Below are positions 28,361 to 40,306 of a stretch of DNA of 64,000 nt, one piece after another. This DNA comes from an uncultured Roseburia sp. GTDB lineage: Bacteria > Bacillota > Clostridia > Lachnospirales > Lachnospiraceae. The position numbers and the translations under genes are program-made. The stretch is taken from the NCBI GenBank assembly GCA_934309475.1, contig CAKRDK010000003.1, positions 62,001-126,000 on the forward strand, written 5' to 3'. Every line of letters starts with the position of its first letter. The stretch's first letter is position 1. The notes below the pieces were generated by a model, which made no database searches, was not told the origin of the DNA, and saw only the letters and a list, made by a program, of their open reading frames with translations.

Positions 28361-29218
28361 TCATGATATTGCAGATGCACCGGCCACAATCTCCGTCAAT
28401 TCCTGCGTGATTGCTCCCTGACGTGCTCTGTTGTATTTCAATGAAAGATCACTAATCATATCCTCTGCATTGCTGGTCGCAGAATCCATTGCCTGCATTC
28501 TGGCACCATTTTCACTTGCTACGGCTTCCACTAAAGCACCATAGAAAAGACTGGTCACATACTTTGGAATAATCATGTCTAATGCTTCTTCCTCATTTGG
28601 TTCGTAACTCATCATTACGTTTGCGTCTTCTTCCTGCGTCTCTGCCTCATTCACCTCTACCGGAAGCAGCTTCATAAGCTTCGGCTCATGGCTTACGGTA
28701 TTCTTGAAATGTGTATACGCAAGATAAATCTCACCGATTTCTCCCGCCACAAATGCATCTAACACTTCTTTGCAAAGTGCTGCTGCATCCTCATAGCACG
28801 GAGATTCGATAATGTCTGACGCATCTTTTTCGATATGATATCCGCGTCTCTCTAATGTCTCTCTTCCCTTGTTACCAACTGCATAGATAAGAAGGTCTTC
28901 TTTTGGAAGATCACTTCCGGTAATCAGTTTGACAACATTGGAATTATAACCTCCAGCCAGACCACGGTTTGATGTGATTACCACAACCGCGATTTTCTTG
29001 GAGTCCCCCGCCTTTAAGTACGGGTGATTGATGTTGCCGGATTTTGCAAGCATAGAGCTCACGGTACGATACATATAATCAAAATATGGTGTCGTCTGCT
29101 CTGCTCTGTTTCTTGCTTTCTGCAGTTTAACGGTAGAAACAAGTTTCATGGCTTTCGTGATCTGCTGCGTACTCTGTATGCTGCTTTTTCTTCGTTTGAT
29201 GTCTCTCATTGAGGCCAT
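28361..29218 (-). CDS. atpG: ATP synthase gamma subunit
   Basis: 285 residues. The N-terminal helix MRDIKRRKSSIQSTQQITKAM and C-terminal NRARQGAITQELTEIV are the conserved coiled-coil shaft ends of the rotor. Middle domain has SNRGLAGGYN. Standard place between atpA and atpD. Confidence 0.97.
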   Translation of the reverse strand: MASMRDIKRRKSSIQSTQQITKAMKLVSTVKLQKARNRAEQTTPYFDYMYRTVSSMLAKSGNINHPYLKAGDSKKIAVVVITSNRGLAGGYNSNVVKLITGSDLPKEDLLIYAVGNKGRETLERRGYHIEKDASDIIESPCYEDAAALCKEVLDAFVAGEIGEIYLAYTHFKNTVSHEPKLMKLLPVEVNEAETQEEDANVMMSYEPNEEEALDMIIPKYVTSLFYGALVEAVASENGARMQAMDSATSNAEDMISDLSLKYNRARQGAITQELTEIVAGASAIS

Positions 29219-29307
29219 CGTTCACTCACTCCTTCCTACTTCAACTTGTGGAAAAACTTTCTATCGTGAAAAAGTTTTCCCAGTGCGAAGAACCATCCTC
29301 GCACTTT

Positions 29308-31366
<2,059 letters not shown>

Positions 31367-31379
<13 letters not shown>

Positions 31380-31882
31380 GTTGAATCACCCATTTCTTTC
31401 AATGTTTCTTCTACCAGCGTATCCTGAATCTGTGTATCAATTGATGCTGCAACAACTTTGGCTGCCATCATGGATGCAATCGATACCATCTCCTGTTTTA
31501 CATCATCCATTGCATGTTTCTTGGATAATTCTGCTTCCTCGTTTGCTCTCTGGATGATACGAGCTGCCTCTTCCTTGGCTTCGTTTTCAATTCTGGCAGC
31601 GTTTTTCTGCCCTTTCTGACGAGCTTCGCTTAAGATCTGCTCTGCCTCTTTGCTAACTTCCTTCAGCTTAGCTTCGTATTCTGCTTTTAAAGCTGCTGCT
31701 TCCTCTTTATCTGCCTTTGCAGTGTCGATATCGTTCGCAATTTTATTCTTACGTTCCTGCAATAACTTACGGGCAGGATTAAATAACAGATATGACATCA
31801 TCAGGAATAAGAAAAATACTGCAATTGCTAAAAGCACTGTATCCTGTAAAAGCTGCGCGTCAAGATTAAATAGTCTTTCCAA
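31367..31882 (-). CDS. atpF: ATP synthase b subunit
   Basis: 171 residues. One N-terminal membrane helix (about 13-35, ending LLFNPARKLL), then a long Ala/Glu/Lys coiled coil to the C-terminus. It forms the peripheral stalk. It lies between atpE and atpH. Confidence 0.95.
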
Positions 31883-31973
31883 GTCTGGGCCTCCTTTCCG
31901 TATGATTTGATTTCATTCCCGGCGTCTTCTGCCGGAATGCCTGTCCCACCTCGTACAAGCTTTTTAAATCTGC

Positions 31974-32995
<1,022 letters not shown>

Positions 32996-33053
32996 AATTT
33001 CACCTCCTTATTAAGTTTACTTTTTTCACTGTCTGAAATCTGTATGGATGATT

Positions 33054-33488
33054 CTATTTCTCCGGCAAATCAACCGATTCGTCTTCTTTATCATCTCTCC
33101 CTTTCAGTCTACATAAAACTTTATGTGTAAGGGGGTGCAGGTACGCTGCGACCTTTAATCCCATAACACCGATGAACGCGGTAAATAAATTACCGATTTT
33201 TAAATATAACATTGCGGCAAACACTGCTACAACTACAAGATAGCGAAGAATAGACTTCGCTATGATTTTTGCCTGTGCATGATTCTCTCCCAGAATACTG
33301 ACTGCATCTTCCAGCACCATTGCCATATTTACTGCCATTCCGCAGGCAAGTGCAATTCCAATCAGCAGTCCAACCGAATAACTGAACCTGTCCGATACGA
33401 ACCAGACGCCTACCAGTTCAACCGCTATTCCATATAAAAGAATCCCCAGAATCAATTCGGGTAATGCGTCATTTAGTCTTTTTAGCAT
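33054..33488 (-). CDS. atpI: ATP synthase subunit I-like protein
   Basis: 144 residues from the ATG at 33488, which has AGAGG upstream. Four hydrophobic segments and a charged C-terminus. Position directly ahead of atpB and overall size match the AtpI-type assembly factor for the c ring, though no strict motif exists. It overlaps the preceding small gene by 20 bases. Confidence 0.8.
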   Translation of the reverse strand: MLKRLNDALPELILGILLYGIAVELVGVWFVSDRFSYSVGLLIGIALACGMAVNMAMVLEDAVSILGENHAQAKIIAKSILRYLVVVAVFAAMLYLKIGNLFTAFIGVMGLKVAAYLHPLTHKVLCRLKGRDDKEDESVDLPEK

Positions 33489-33720
33489 GTCTTTTTCCTC
33501 TGCTGTTATCTCTCTCCATGATTTTCTTTGCCATCTTATAGACACTGGTAAATCCGGAAAGCGCACCGACAATGAAAAATGGTACCGTAATCCAGAGCAT
33601 GTCGTATTTTTTCCCAATCCACGCACCTGCTAAGGTACATAAAAAGATGGGTACAATCATGTTCAGCCCGAATTGCAGTATCAGCGTCAGTGATTGAAAA
33701 ATCTTATTTGTATCTTTCAT
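33469..33720 (-). CDS. AtpZ/AtpI-like small membrane protein
   Basis: 83 residues, two membrane helices (about 12-32 and 42-62) and a basic tail. The pattern GxWIGKKYD between helices is typical of AtpZ-type proteins, first gene of many atp operons. It is thought to help assembly or Mg2+ handling. First gene behind the promoter at 33753-33781. Confidence 0.8.
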   Translation of the reverse strand: MKDTNKIFQSLTLILQFGLNMIVPIFLCTLAGAWIGKKYDMLWITVPFFIVGALSGFTSVYKMAKKIMERDNSRGKRHAKKTK

Positions 33721-33752
33721 GATAACTCCATTCTACAGTTATTCACCTTTTA

Positions 33753-33781
33753 AGTATAACATGAAAACAGCCTGATAGTAA
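33753..33781 (-). promoter_or_regulatory. Promoter of the atp operon
   Basis: Minus strand TTACTA (33776-33781), 17-base spacer, TATACT (33753-33758), about 33 bases before the first start codon. Confidence 0.7.
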
Positions 33782-33805
33782 GGTACTATTTTCTCAATCT
33801 TCCGC

Positions 33806-34291
33806 CTAAAGTCGCATCATTATCTCACGGTTTGTGTGTTCATAGCGTTGGAGTTCCACGCCTGCTGCCGTGAGCATCTTCTTGGAAGCAATCACCGCCG
33901 GTGTCATTTCGTACTTGTCGCTGTCATAGACAATCCGTTTTATTCCCGACTGGATAATCGCCTTTGCACACTCATTGCACGGAAAAAGTGTCACATACAT
34001 GGTTGCCCCTTCAAGGCTTCCACCACGATAATTCAAAATAGCATTTAATTCGCTGTGTGTTGTGTAAAAATACTTATTGTCGAGTGGCTCCCCTTCTCTC
34101 GCCCATGGGAACTCATCATCGGAACATCCTATCGGAAATCCGTTGTATCCCATTGATAAAATCTTGTAATTTGAACTTACAATACAGGCTCCCACCTGTG
34201 TGTTCGGGTCTTTTGAACGCATTCCTGACAGCATTGCCACACCCATAAAATATTCATCCCAGCTAATATAGTCTTGTCTTTTATCGCTCAT
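33806..34291 (-). CDS. dCMP deaminase family protein
   Basis: 161 residues from ATG at 34291 after GGAGG. Zinc site with HSELNAILN (His and catalytic Glu) and PCNECAKAI (two Cys). It deaminates dCMP to dUMP for thymidylate synthesis; the related ComEB proteins share the motif. It follows upp after a terminator-like hairpin. Confidence 0.93.
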   Translation of the reverse strand: MSDKRQDYISWDEYFMGVAMLSGMRSKDPNTQVGACIVSSNYKILSMGYNGFPIGCSDDEFPWAREGEPLDNKYFYTTHSELNAILNYRGGSLEGATMYVTLFPCNECAKAIIQSGIKRIVYDSDKYEMTPAVIASKKMLTAAGVELQRYEHTNREIMMRL

Positions 34292-34330
34292 TTTAACCTC
34301 CAACCCTTCCGTTTATGATTGTGCAGATAG

Positions 34331-34370
34331 AAAAAGGGGCTATCGCACTAAATGGATAGTGTGCAGCTCC
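34331..34370 (-). terminator. Terminator between upp and the dCMP deaminase gene
   Basis: Imperfect stem GGGGCTATCGCACTA / TAGTGTGCAGCTCC followed on the minus strand by a T run at 34331-34335. Confidence 0.7.
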
Positions 34371-34390
34371 TTCTCCCCGCAGGTTATTCT

Positions 34391-35020
34391 TTATTTTGTA
34401 CCAAAAATTCTGTCTCCGGCATCTCCAAGTCCCGGAACAATGTAACCATGCTCATTCAAGTGGTCGTCTAACGCTCCGATGTAAACGTCTACATCCGGAT
34501 GTGCTTCCTGCATTTTCTTAACACCTTCCGGTGCAGCGATAATGCACATCAGACGGATATGACTGACGCCCTTGTCTTTTAACATCTGGATTGCTGCTAC
34601 TGAGGAACCGCCTGTTGCAAGCATCGGGTCAACCACGAATACTTCACGGTTTGCGCAGTCGTCCGGCAATTTGCAGTAATATTCTACCGGCTCTAATGTC
34701 TCCGGGTCACGGTAAAGTCCGATATGTCCAACTTTTGCAGCCGGAATCATACTGAGCATTCCGTCTACCATTCCGAGTCCTGCACGTAAAATCGGCACGA
34801 CTGCCAGTTTCTTTCCTTTTAATTCTTTTACCGTTGTGTTGCAGATTGGTGTCTTAATCTCCACGTCGGATAATTTCAGGTCTCTGGTTGCTTCATAACA
34901 CATCAACATTGCAATCTCGCTGACTAATGTCCGGAAATCCTTCGAACCAGTCTCTTCTCTTCTGATAATTCCAATCTTGTGCTGAATCAATGGGTGATCC
35001 ATTACTACTACTTTTGACAT
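34391..35020 (-). CDS. upp: Uracil phosphoribosyltransferase
   Basis: 209 residues, the usual length. PRPP-binding loop [11 protein letters not shown]-terminal [13 protein letters not shown], and C-terminal [13 protein letters not shown] are all family signatures. It makes UMP from uracil and PRPP in pyrimidine salvage. It follows the phosphatase-like gene by 15 bases. Confidence 0.97.
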   Translation of the reverse strand: MSKVVVMDHPLIQHKIGIIRREETGSKDFRTLVSEIAMLMCYEATRDLKLSDVEIKTPICNTTVKELKGKKLAVVPILRAGLGMVDGMLSMIPAAKVGHIGLYRDPETLEPVEYYCKLPDDCANREVFVVDPMLATGGSSVAAIQMLKDKGVSHIRLMCIIAAPEGVKKMQEAHPDVDVYIGALDDHLNEHGYIVPGLGDAGDRIFGTK

Positions 35021-35035
35021 TTGTTTTTTCCTTTC

Positions 35036-35500
35036 TTATTCTTTTCCGCCTTCATTTAATAAGGCGACCAGTTTCTTGATAGTCTTGCGCATGGTCTCAT
35101 AACAGAGTCCATATGCCTGAAGACTTCCCCCATATGGGTCGATAATTTCCAATTCATCCCCGACTAACTCTGTCAGTACATATACATTTTCAGGATCAGC
35201 GTTTTCAAACTTCTCCAATACCTTTTCCAATTGGGCGTGCTCCATTACGAGCACAAGTGTATCATCCGTAAAATCCTCTTCTGTCAGCTGACTGGACATA
35301 AAGCCCTCCATGCTGATTCCATTGCTGATTAATACAGCCTCTGTCTTCTGGTTCATCGGCTCCGGAAATAGAACTACAAGTCCTCTTGCTTCTATCTCCA
35401 CCGGATGTCTTAAGGTACATTCCCCTAATATTCCGGCTGCCATCGGCGCACGGCTTGTTCCGCTCTCCGCCACGAACACGATTCGATTATATTCTTTCAT
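35036..35500 (-). CDS. LMW protein-tyrosine-phosphatase-like protein without catalytic Cys
   Basis: 154 residues with the LMW-PTP layout. The P-loop normally reads VCxGNTCRSPMA; here it is VAESGTSRAPMA, so the nucleophilic Cys is Ala and the second Cys is Ser, while the Arg remains. The general-acid Asp region is DPYGGS, close to the family's DPF/DPW. Phosphatase chemistry should be lost; a binding or regulatory role is possible. It sits between sua5 and upp, where many Clostridia keep an active family member. Confidence 0.82.
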   Translation of the reverse strand: MKEYNRIVFVAESGTSRAPMAAGILGECTLRHPVEIEARGLVVLFPEPMNQKTEAVLISNGISMEGFMSSQLTEEDFTDDTLVLVMEHAQLEKVLEKFENADPENVYVLTELVGDELEIIDPYGGSLQAYGLCYETMRKTIKKLVALLNEGGKE

Positions 35501-35515
35501 CCTGTCCTACATCTC

Positions 35516-36568
35516 CTAAACTGTCAACACCTGATGTCCCGCAGCCTTCAACAGACGATTCATAATTGCCTGACCAATGCGAGGCGTCGCAAAGCTTTCC
35601 GAATATATCACATCTACTTCACTGTCGTCAAATGCGCGGAGAATCTTATAAAGATGTTGTGCAATCGCATCCTCATCTGCTCTCGCGCCTATGCTTGTCA
35701 CAATATCTGCCTGATAGAAATCCGCTGTCTCATCCGTTGCGATGACGCCGACTTTCTTTCCCTGCTGCTGCTGTTCTTTTACAAGTTCGTTAATCTTGTC
35801 CATCACCTTTGCACTTTCCCCGTCCACAAGAGTAAGGTCGGCTTTCGGTGCGTAATGTTTGTACTTCATTCCCGGTGCTTTCGGCTTCTTGAGCGAATCG
35901 GATGCTATGATTCCAGGGTCAACTTTTACTTCTTCCCCGAGCACATCCTCTAACATCTGCTGTGTAATATAGCCCGGTCTCAAAATCATCGGTGTGTCTT
36001 CCGTCAAATCAATAATTGTGGATTCAATTCCAATTCCGACTGCACCACCATCTAAAATCATCGGTATCTTTCCATCGAGATCCTTCTTGACATGCGCTGC
36101 CTCAGTCGGACTCGGCTTTCCGGATGTATTCGCACTCGGTGCTGCAATCAGGCAGCCACTCTGGCGGATTAATTCCAGTGCCACCGGATGATTCGGCATA
36201 CGGATTGCAACCGTGTCCATGCCGCCCGTTGTCTCATACGGAACCTTCTCGTTCTTCCACACAATCATGGTGAGCGGTCCCGGCCAGAATGCATCGGCAA
36301 GCTTTCTCGCCTGCTCTGGCACTTCTTTTGCAATGGATTCTAAATCCTCAAACTTTGCAATATGCACAATCAATGGATTGTCTGACGGTCTTCCTTTTGC
36401 CGCATATATCTTCATGGATGCCTCCGGATGGAGTGCGTCTGCACCGAGCCCGTAAACGGTCTCTGTCGGGAATGCAACCAGTCCTCCCTGTGCAATAATC
36501 TCTGCGGCGTCTTTCATTTTATTCTGGTCTATCTGATTACTATCTATTTTTACTACTTTTGTTTCCAT
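35516..36568 (-). CDS. Threonylcarbamoyl-AMP synthase (Sua5/YwlC)
   Basis: 350 residues. YrdC-like domain (about 10-205) with FPTETVYGLGADA, KGRPSDNPLIVH and PSANTSGKPSPT. A C-terminal Sua5 domain follows the linker PGMKYKHYAP. It makes threonylcarbamoyl-AMP for the t6A modification of tRNA. First gene of the sua5-LMWPTP-upp cluster. Confidence 0.96.
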   Translation of the reverse strand: METKVVKIDSNQIDQNKMKDAAEIIAQGGLVAFPTETVYGLGADALHPEASMKIYAAKGRPSDNPLIVHIAKFEDLESIAKEVPEQARKLADAFWPGPLTMIVWKNEKVPYETTGGMDTVAIRMPNHPVALELIRQSGCLIAAPSANTSGKPSPTEAAHVKKDLDGKIPMILDGGAVGIGIESTIIDLTEDTPMILRPGYITQQMLEDVLGEEVKVDPGIIASDSLKKPKAPGMKYKHYAPKADLTLVDGESAKVMDKINELVKEQQQQGKKVGVIATDETADFYQADIVTSIGARADEDAIAQHLYKILRAFDDSEVDVIYSESFATPRIGQAIMNRLLKAAGHQVLTV

Positions 36569-36721
36569 TTCTTATTATGTTCTTTCTTTTTTTCTTCACC
36601 TTATATTATCTCACAATTATGAAAATTAGGCAACCTACTTGCCAGCTTTTTCCAAATATGTCATAATACAACATTGAAAACAGTTTATAAAGATATGTAT
36701 TCGAAAGGGTATGGCAGATTT

Positions 36722-37762
36722 ATGAAAATTACAAAATCTAATTATGATACAACAACATCCGGACAAGAGGTAACTCTTTACCACCTGGAAAACAATTCCG
36801 GCGCATATGTGGAAGTAATTGACTTTGGCTGCCGCATTACGAAAATTGTTGTTCCGGATAAAACTGGAACACTGACTGATATTTGTCTCGGCTACGACAA
36901 TCTTGCCGGTTACGTTGCCGACGGCGGAAGCCTTGGCGCTGTTGTCGGACGTGTTGCTAACCGCATCAAAGACGGTCGTTTTTCTTTAAATGGTGTTGAT
37001 TACCAGCTCGCCGTAAACTGTGGTCCTAACCATCTCCATGGTGGTGTCACAGGTTTCGGTTCGAGAGTCTGGGAATCCAAAATCAAAGATGATAAACTTA
37101 TTTTAACCTATCACTCCGCTGATGGGGAAGAGGGATATCCTGGTAATCTTACCCTCTCGGTAACTTATGGCTGGACGGAAGACAATGAACTTTCCATTCT
37201 CTACGTTGCAGATACCGATCAGGATACTCTGTTTAATGTAACCAATCACACCTATTTTAATTTAAACGGTGAGGGAAATGGTGATGTTTACGCACATGAC
37301 CTTTTTGTTGAGTCCGATGAGATTACGGAACTTGACGATACGCAGGCTCCGACCGGACGTTTTCTCTCCGTAACAAATACGCCGTTTGATTTCCGGAAAC
37401 TGCATCCGATTGGAAAATTCTTAGATTCGGATTATGAACAGTTCCAGAAATTTGGCACCTACGACCATAACTTCGTAATCACCGGCACCGGCCTTCGTGA
37501 AGCCGCTATTTTACAGTCCAAAGAGACCGGCATCCGCCTGACCTGTTTTACAGACCAGCCAGGCATGCAGCTCTACATTCCTGGGGATGAGGCTGATATG
37601 ACCGGCAAGGACGGGAAAAAATATCAGAAAGGCTGTGCCGTTTGTCTTGAGACACAGCACTATCCTGATGCGATTAATCATGATAACTTCCCGGATATTG
37701 TTTTACATCCGGACAAGACATTCCGTTCTAAGACGGTTTACCATTTTTCAAACTTTTCCTAA
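36722..37762 (+). CDS. galM: Aldose 1-epimerase
   Basis: 346 residues from ATG at 36722; the frame extends upstream to a TTG without a ribosome site. Motifs: NRIKDGRF, the catalytic His in GPNHLHGG, VTNHTYFNL, and the catalytic Glu region CLETQHYPDA. It interconverts alpha and beta anomers of aldoses such as galactose. It stands alone, divergent from the sua5 cluster. Confidence 0.93.
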   Translation: MKITKSNYDTTTSGQEVTLYHLENNSGAYVEVIDFGCRITKIVVPDKTGTLTDICLGYDNLAGYVADGGSLGAVVGRVANRIKDGRFSLNGVDYQLAVNCGPNHLHGGVTGFGSRVWESKIKDDKLILTYHSADGEEGYPGNLTLSVTYGWTEDNELSILYVADTDQDTLFNVTNHTYFNLNGEGNGDVYAHDLFVESDEITELDDTQAPTGRFLSVTNTPFDFRKLHPIGKFLDSDYEQFQKFGTYDHNFVITGTGLREAAILQSKETGIRLTCFTDQPGMQLYIPGDEADMTGKDGKKYQKGCAVCLETQHYPDAINHDNFPDIVLHPDKTFRSKTVYHFSNFS

Positions 37763-37828
37763 ACAGGATATATTTGTTATTTTTTTCACAAAAAATGTTA
37801 TGTGCTGATTTTTATACATGATTTGCTC

Positions 37829-37857
37829 TTGTCATCCTTGGTTTTTTGTATTAAAAT
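37829..37857 (+). promoter_or_regulatory. Promoter of the ferredoxin gene
   Basis: TTGTCA (37829-37834), 17-base spacer, TAAAAT (37852-37857). The leader of about 100 bases contains a hairpin TAAGAAAC / GTTTCTTA near 37889-37925, which could stabilise the message. Confidence 0.7.
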
Positions 37858-37961
37858 AGCTTAAAAGCTACGTTGTGGTGGCTGATACTTAAGAAACAAT
37901 TCACGGAAGTGGATGGGGTTTCTTACATATTATGTTTTTATTTTATAAGGAGGAACTAATT

Positions 37962-38132
37962 ATGGCATACGTTATTTCTGATTCATGTGTAAGTTGTGGT
38001 ACATGCGAACCTGAATGTCCAGTAGGAGCTATTTCTCAGGGAGATAGCCAGTTCAACATTGATGCTGGAGCATGTGTAAGTTGTGGTACATGTGCAGGTG
38101 TTTGTCCTACAGGTGCTATCAGCGCTGAATAA
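37962..38132 (+). CDS. 2[4Fe-4S] ferredoxin, clostridial type
   Basis: 56 residues from ATG at 37962 after AAGGAGG. Two copies of CxxCxxCxxxCP: CVSCGTCEPECP and CVSCGTCAGVCP. Each cubane takes three Cys from one motif and one from the other. It is the low-potential electron carrier for hydrogenase, Rnf and pyruvate oxidoreductase. Strong promoter, strong ribosome site and a terminator make it a highly expressed single gene. Confidence 0.97.
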   Translation: MAYVISDSCVSCGTCEPECPVGAISQGDSQFNIDAGACVSCGTCAGVCPTGAISAE

Positions 38133-38154
38133 TTAGACACGCATAACCCAAAAA

Positions 38155-38202
38155 GGCTGTCGCTTTCACGATGAAAATCGTTATTGCGACAGCCCTTTTT
38201 TT
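38155..38202 (+). terminator. Terminator after the ferredoxin gene
   Basis: Long stem GGCTGTCGC...GCGACAGCC (38155-38194) followed by a T run; also A-rich on the left, so it may serve both strands. Confidence 0.9.
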
Positions 38203-38222
38203 AAACATTTTCAATTCGTTAT

Positions 38223-38594
38223 CTATTGTTCTCCATCTGCATTCTTTTTCTTGCCGGTAATCATTGCAGCGACTGCAAGAACTGCATTCACCAGACACCA
38301 TCCCGACCAGACTGCTAAGTCTGAATAACTTCCATAATTAGCAAATCCAATCAGTGCTGCCAGACCAAATAGAATCAGCAGTGCAATATTTCCACCTTTC
38401 CCCTTTGCATTTCTTGTTGCTATCGATACGATACCGCCTGCCAGCATAAAAACAGCCACCATGGCTCCCGCTGTTCCGGAAACCTCTCCATTGGCTTCTA
38501 ACGCATTAGACAAGCCCGCTGCACATGACTGAAATGTCACAATAACAAACAAGATAATTGATATAATACCTGATACTAATTTCCAAACCTTCAT
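38223..38594 (-). CDS. Small membrane protein of unknown function
   Basis: 123 residues from ATG at 38594, AAAGGG upstream. Four hydrophobic helices (about 5-27, 40-62, 68-86, 90-108) with small residues. It resembles short TM proteins found beside lipoprotein genes in Clostridia, but I recognise no named family. The gene upstream at 38685 encodes a lipoprotein, 90 bases away. Confidence 0.65.
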   Translation of the reverse strand: MKVWKLVSGIISIILFVIVTFQSCAAGLSNALEANGEVSGTAGAMVAVFMLAGGIVSIATRNAKGKGGNIALLILFGLAALIGFANYGSYSDLAVWSGWCLVNAVLAVAAMITGKKKNADGEQ

Positions 38595-38684
38595 AATTAA
38601 AACCCTTTCTCGCACCATTTTTTATTGTTTCAATCTGTGCGTAACCATAAATTCTATGTGTGAATATTTTTCTGTATGTAATCT

Positions 38685-39614
38685 CTACTTTGCGGAAAAT
38701 GTAATTGCATCTGAATCCGCTATGGTGTCATAACTGTCCTCATCGTAGATGTGGAATTTAAGTTCTACCTCATCAATTGACTCAATTCCATTTTCCTCTA
38801 AATCGCTGGACATAATTGTAATATCATCTATCACTTTCTTTCCATCATACACGGTTGTGGAAAAATATGGCGTCATCATAAATCCATTGATGGACATATT
38901 ATCTACGCTGATTCCAACATTTTTTCCGGAAGTGTTTTCAATATAAAGCAGAATTGCAGTTCCCCAAAATGAGTTTTCGTCAACTGTTTTTCCCACAATC
39001 CGAATACCGTTTTCATTGTAAAGCTCTGTACCTTCATCGTTTGGTGTGGTATCCATATTGGCAAATTCTGAAGTTTCAATCTCAGAATAAACGTTTTGGA
39101 AAAGGTCGTCCCAATTCGCATCATACGCGTGGAAATACATCTCCACTTTTCCAACCGTATCAATTCCTGCCGCTTTTAGTTCGGATGAGGAGAGATACAT
39201 CATTTCATTTGATTTTTTGCCTGCTGCCACATCCACACTGAATAAATCTGCTATCATGTAATCGTTTACAATAAGTTCATCACACCCGATTGTGTAATCC
39301 GTGTCGGAATTATTCTCGACAAGTAATTTAATTCCATCACCCATGATGCTGTCTGTTACATACTCGGTAGCGGTAATCTTGATTCCATCCTGGTCAAGCA
39401 GCACCTGCTCTTCAATGCTCACATCCGATGACGTCTGCTCCGCATCGGTGCTGCTGCCCGCAGTTTCCTCCGTCTGGGATTCCCCGGTCTCTGTTGTACC
39501 TTCCCCCACAACAATATTCTTTTTGGGCGCGGCACTTGACCCACAGCCAAATAGCATTGACGACATGGTCACAACGCTAAGTACAAGTGCCAATAATTTT
39601 GTTCTTTTCTTCAT
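38685..39614 (-). CDS. Lipoprotein with two repeated beta domains
   Basis: 309 residues. Lipobox SSMLFGC (C24) then a Thr/Ser/Glu linker. Two related domains follow (about 70-190 and 195-305): each has a G(I)KI/IRI start, a LLVENNS or LYIENTS strand, a V/I-N-x-(F/Y)M-(I/M) segment, and an ending of the type Val-Glu-(Met/Leu)-(Tyr/Lys)-Phe-His-(Ala/Ile)-Tyr-Asp. This is an internal duplication of an immunoglobulin-like fold. Surface-anchored; function unknown. Confidence 0.8.
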   Translation of the reverse strand: MKKRTKLLALVLSVVTMSSMLFGCGSSAAPKKNIVVGEGTTETGESQTEETAGSSTDAEQTSSDVSIEEQVLLDQDGIKITATEYVTDSIMGDGIKLLVENNSDTDYTIGCDELIVNDYMIADLFSVDVAAGKKSNEMMYLSSSELKAAGIDTVGKVEMYFHAYDANWDDLFQNVYSEIETSEFANMDTTPNDEGTELYNENGIRIVGKTVDENSFWGTAILLYIENTSGKNVGISVDNMSINGFMMTPYFSTTVYDGKKVIDDITIMSSDLEENGIESIDEVELKFHIYDEDSYDTIADSDAITFSAK

Positions 39615-39713
39615 GCACTAAGTCCTCCTCTGTCATTTGTAGGACTATTATAGCATTGCTTCTCATTCGCCGTTGCCCCCGCAGAGGGGTGAATTTACCC
39701 AAAGTTTTTATTT

Positions 39714-40175
39714 TTACTCTTGCACACCACTTGTCTGCAACATGTTCATGCCCTTTTCCATCAACAGCTCATTTACCTCAATAATTCCGCCCGGACGTTC
39801 CTGGAAAATAAGCATCAACAGTGCATCCCGTGGAATTTTTGCATAAAGCTGTGGCATTTTATATTTTTCCAGTGCTCTCTGCGTCTCCTCTAAGGTCAGT
39901 TCTGCTGCATAACAGATTCGTAAAATAATATCTCTCTTGTTTGTATGCTTTTCCCCGGAAAGAAGCTTATAACCATATTTTTCCGGTATATCCGCCTTTA
40001 AAAATACAATCTGTTGTGTAATTTTTCTTTCTTTCAGCAAGCCCTTTATGTACCTGCCGAATGCCTGCTCCTCCGGTAAAATACTGTCTTTTTGCTCCTT
40101 ACAGTATTTATCAAATTCTGAAATATGTGTTTTTCCAAGAATATATACAAGCTCTTTTGTCTTTTTTTCACTCAT
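39714..40175 (-). CDS. Helix-turn-helix-like protein divergent from the kinase gene
   Basis: 153 residues, mostly helical. Residues about 45-110 (GLLKERKITQQIVFLKADIPEKYGYKL...GEKHTNKRDIILRI) look like a degenerate Cro/C1-type helix-turn-helix. It has no membrane segment. Homologues in Clostridia lie next to small Ser/Thr kinase genes. It is divergent from the kinase at 40307 with only 131 bases between, so shared control or a kinase-substrate relation is possible. Confidence 0.7.
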   Translation of the reverse strand: MSEKKTKELVYILGKTHISEFDKYCKEQKDSILPEEQAFGRYIKGLLKERKITQQIVFLKADIPEKYGYKLLSGEKHTNKRDIILRICYAAELTLEETQRALEKYKMPQLYAKIPRDALLMLIFQERPGGIIEVNELLMEKGMNMLQTSGVQE

Positions 40176-40200
40176 AATGTTCTCCTATCCTGCGCCGCTT

Positions 40201-40229
40201 TTGCGCACTGGTCTCCATTCTGTTATACT
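40201..40229 (+). promoter_or_regulatory. Promoter of the kinase gene
   Basis: TTGCGC (40201-40206), 17-base spacer, TATACT (40224-40229). A palindrome TGTGCC/GGCACA at 40252-40269 lies in the leader and may be an operator. Confidence 0.6.
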
Positions 40230-40306
40230 GGTATTATCAACTACAATTTATTGTGCCTTCTCAGGCACATAACGATATATTTTCACGAAAGGACAGCAAG
40301 TACAAC

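Noticed and set aside
37865..37930. Hairpin leader of the ferredoxin gene as a riboswitch
   Set aside because: Only a single stem is visible, without a terminator or known aptamer features.
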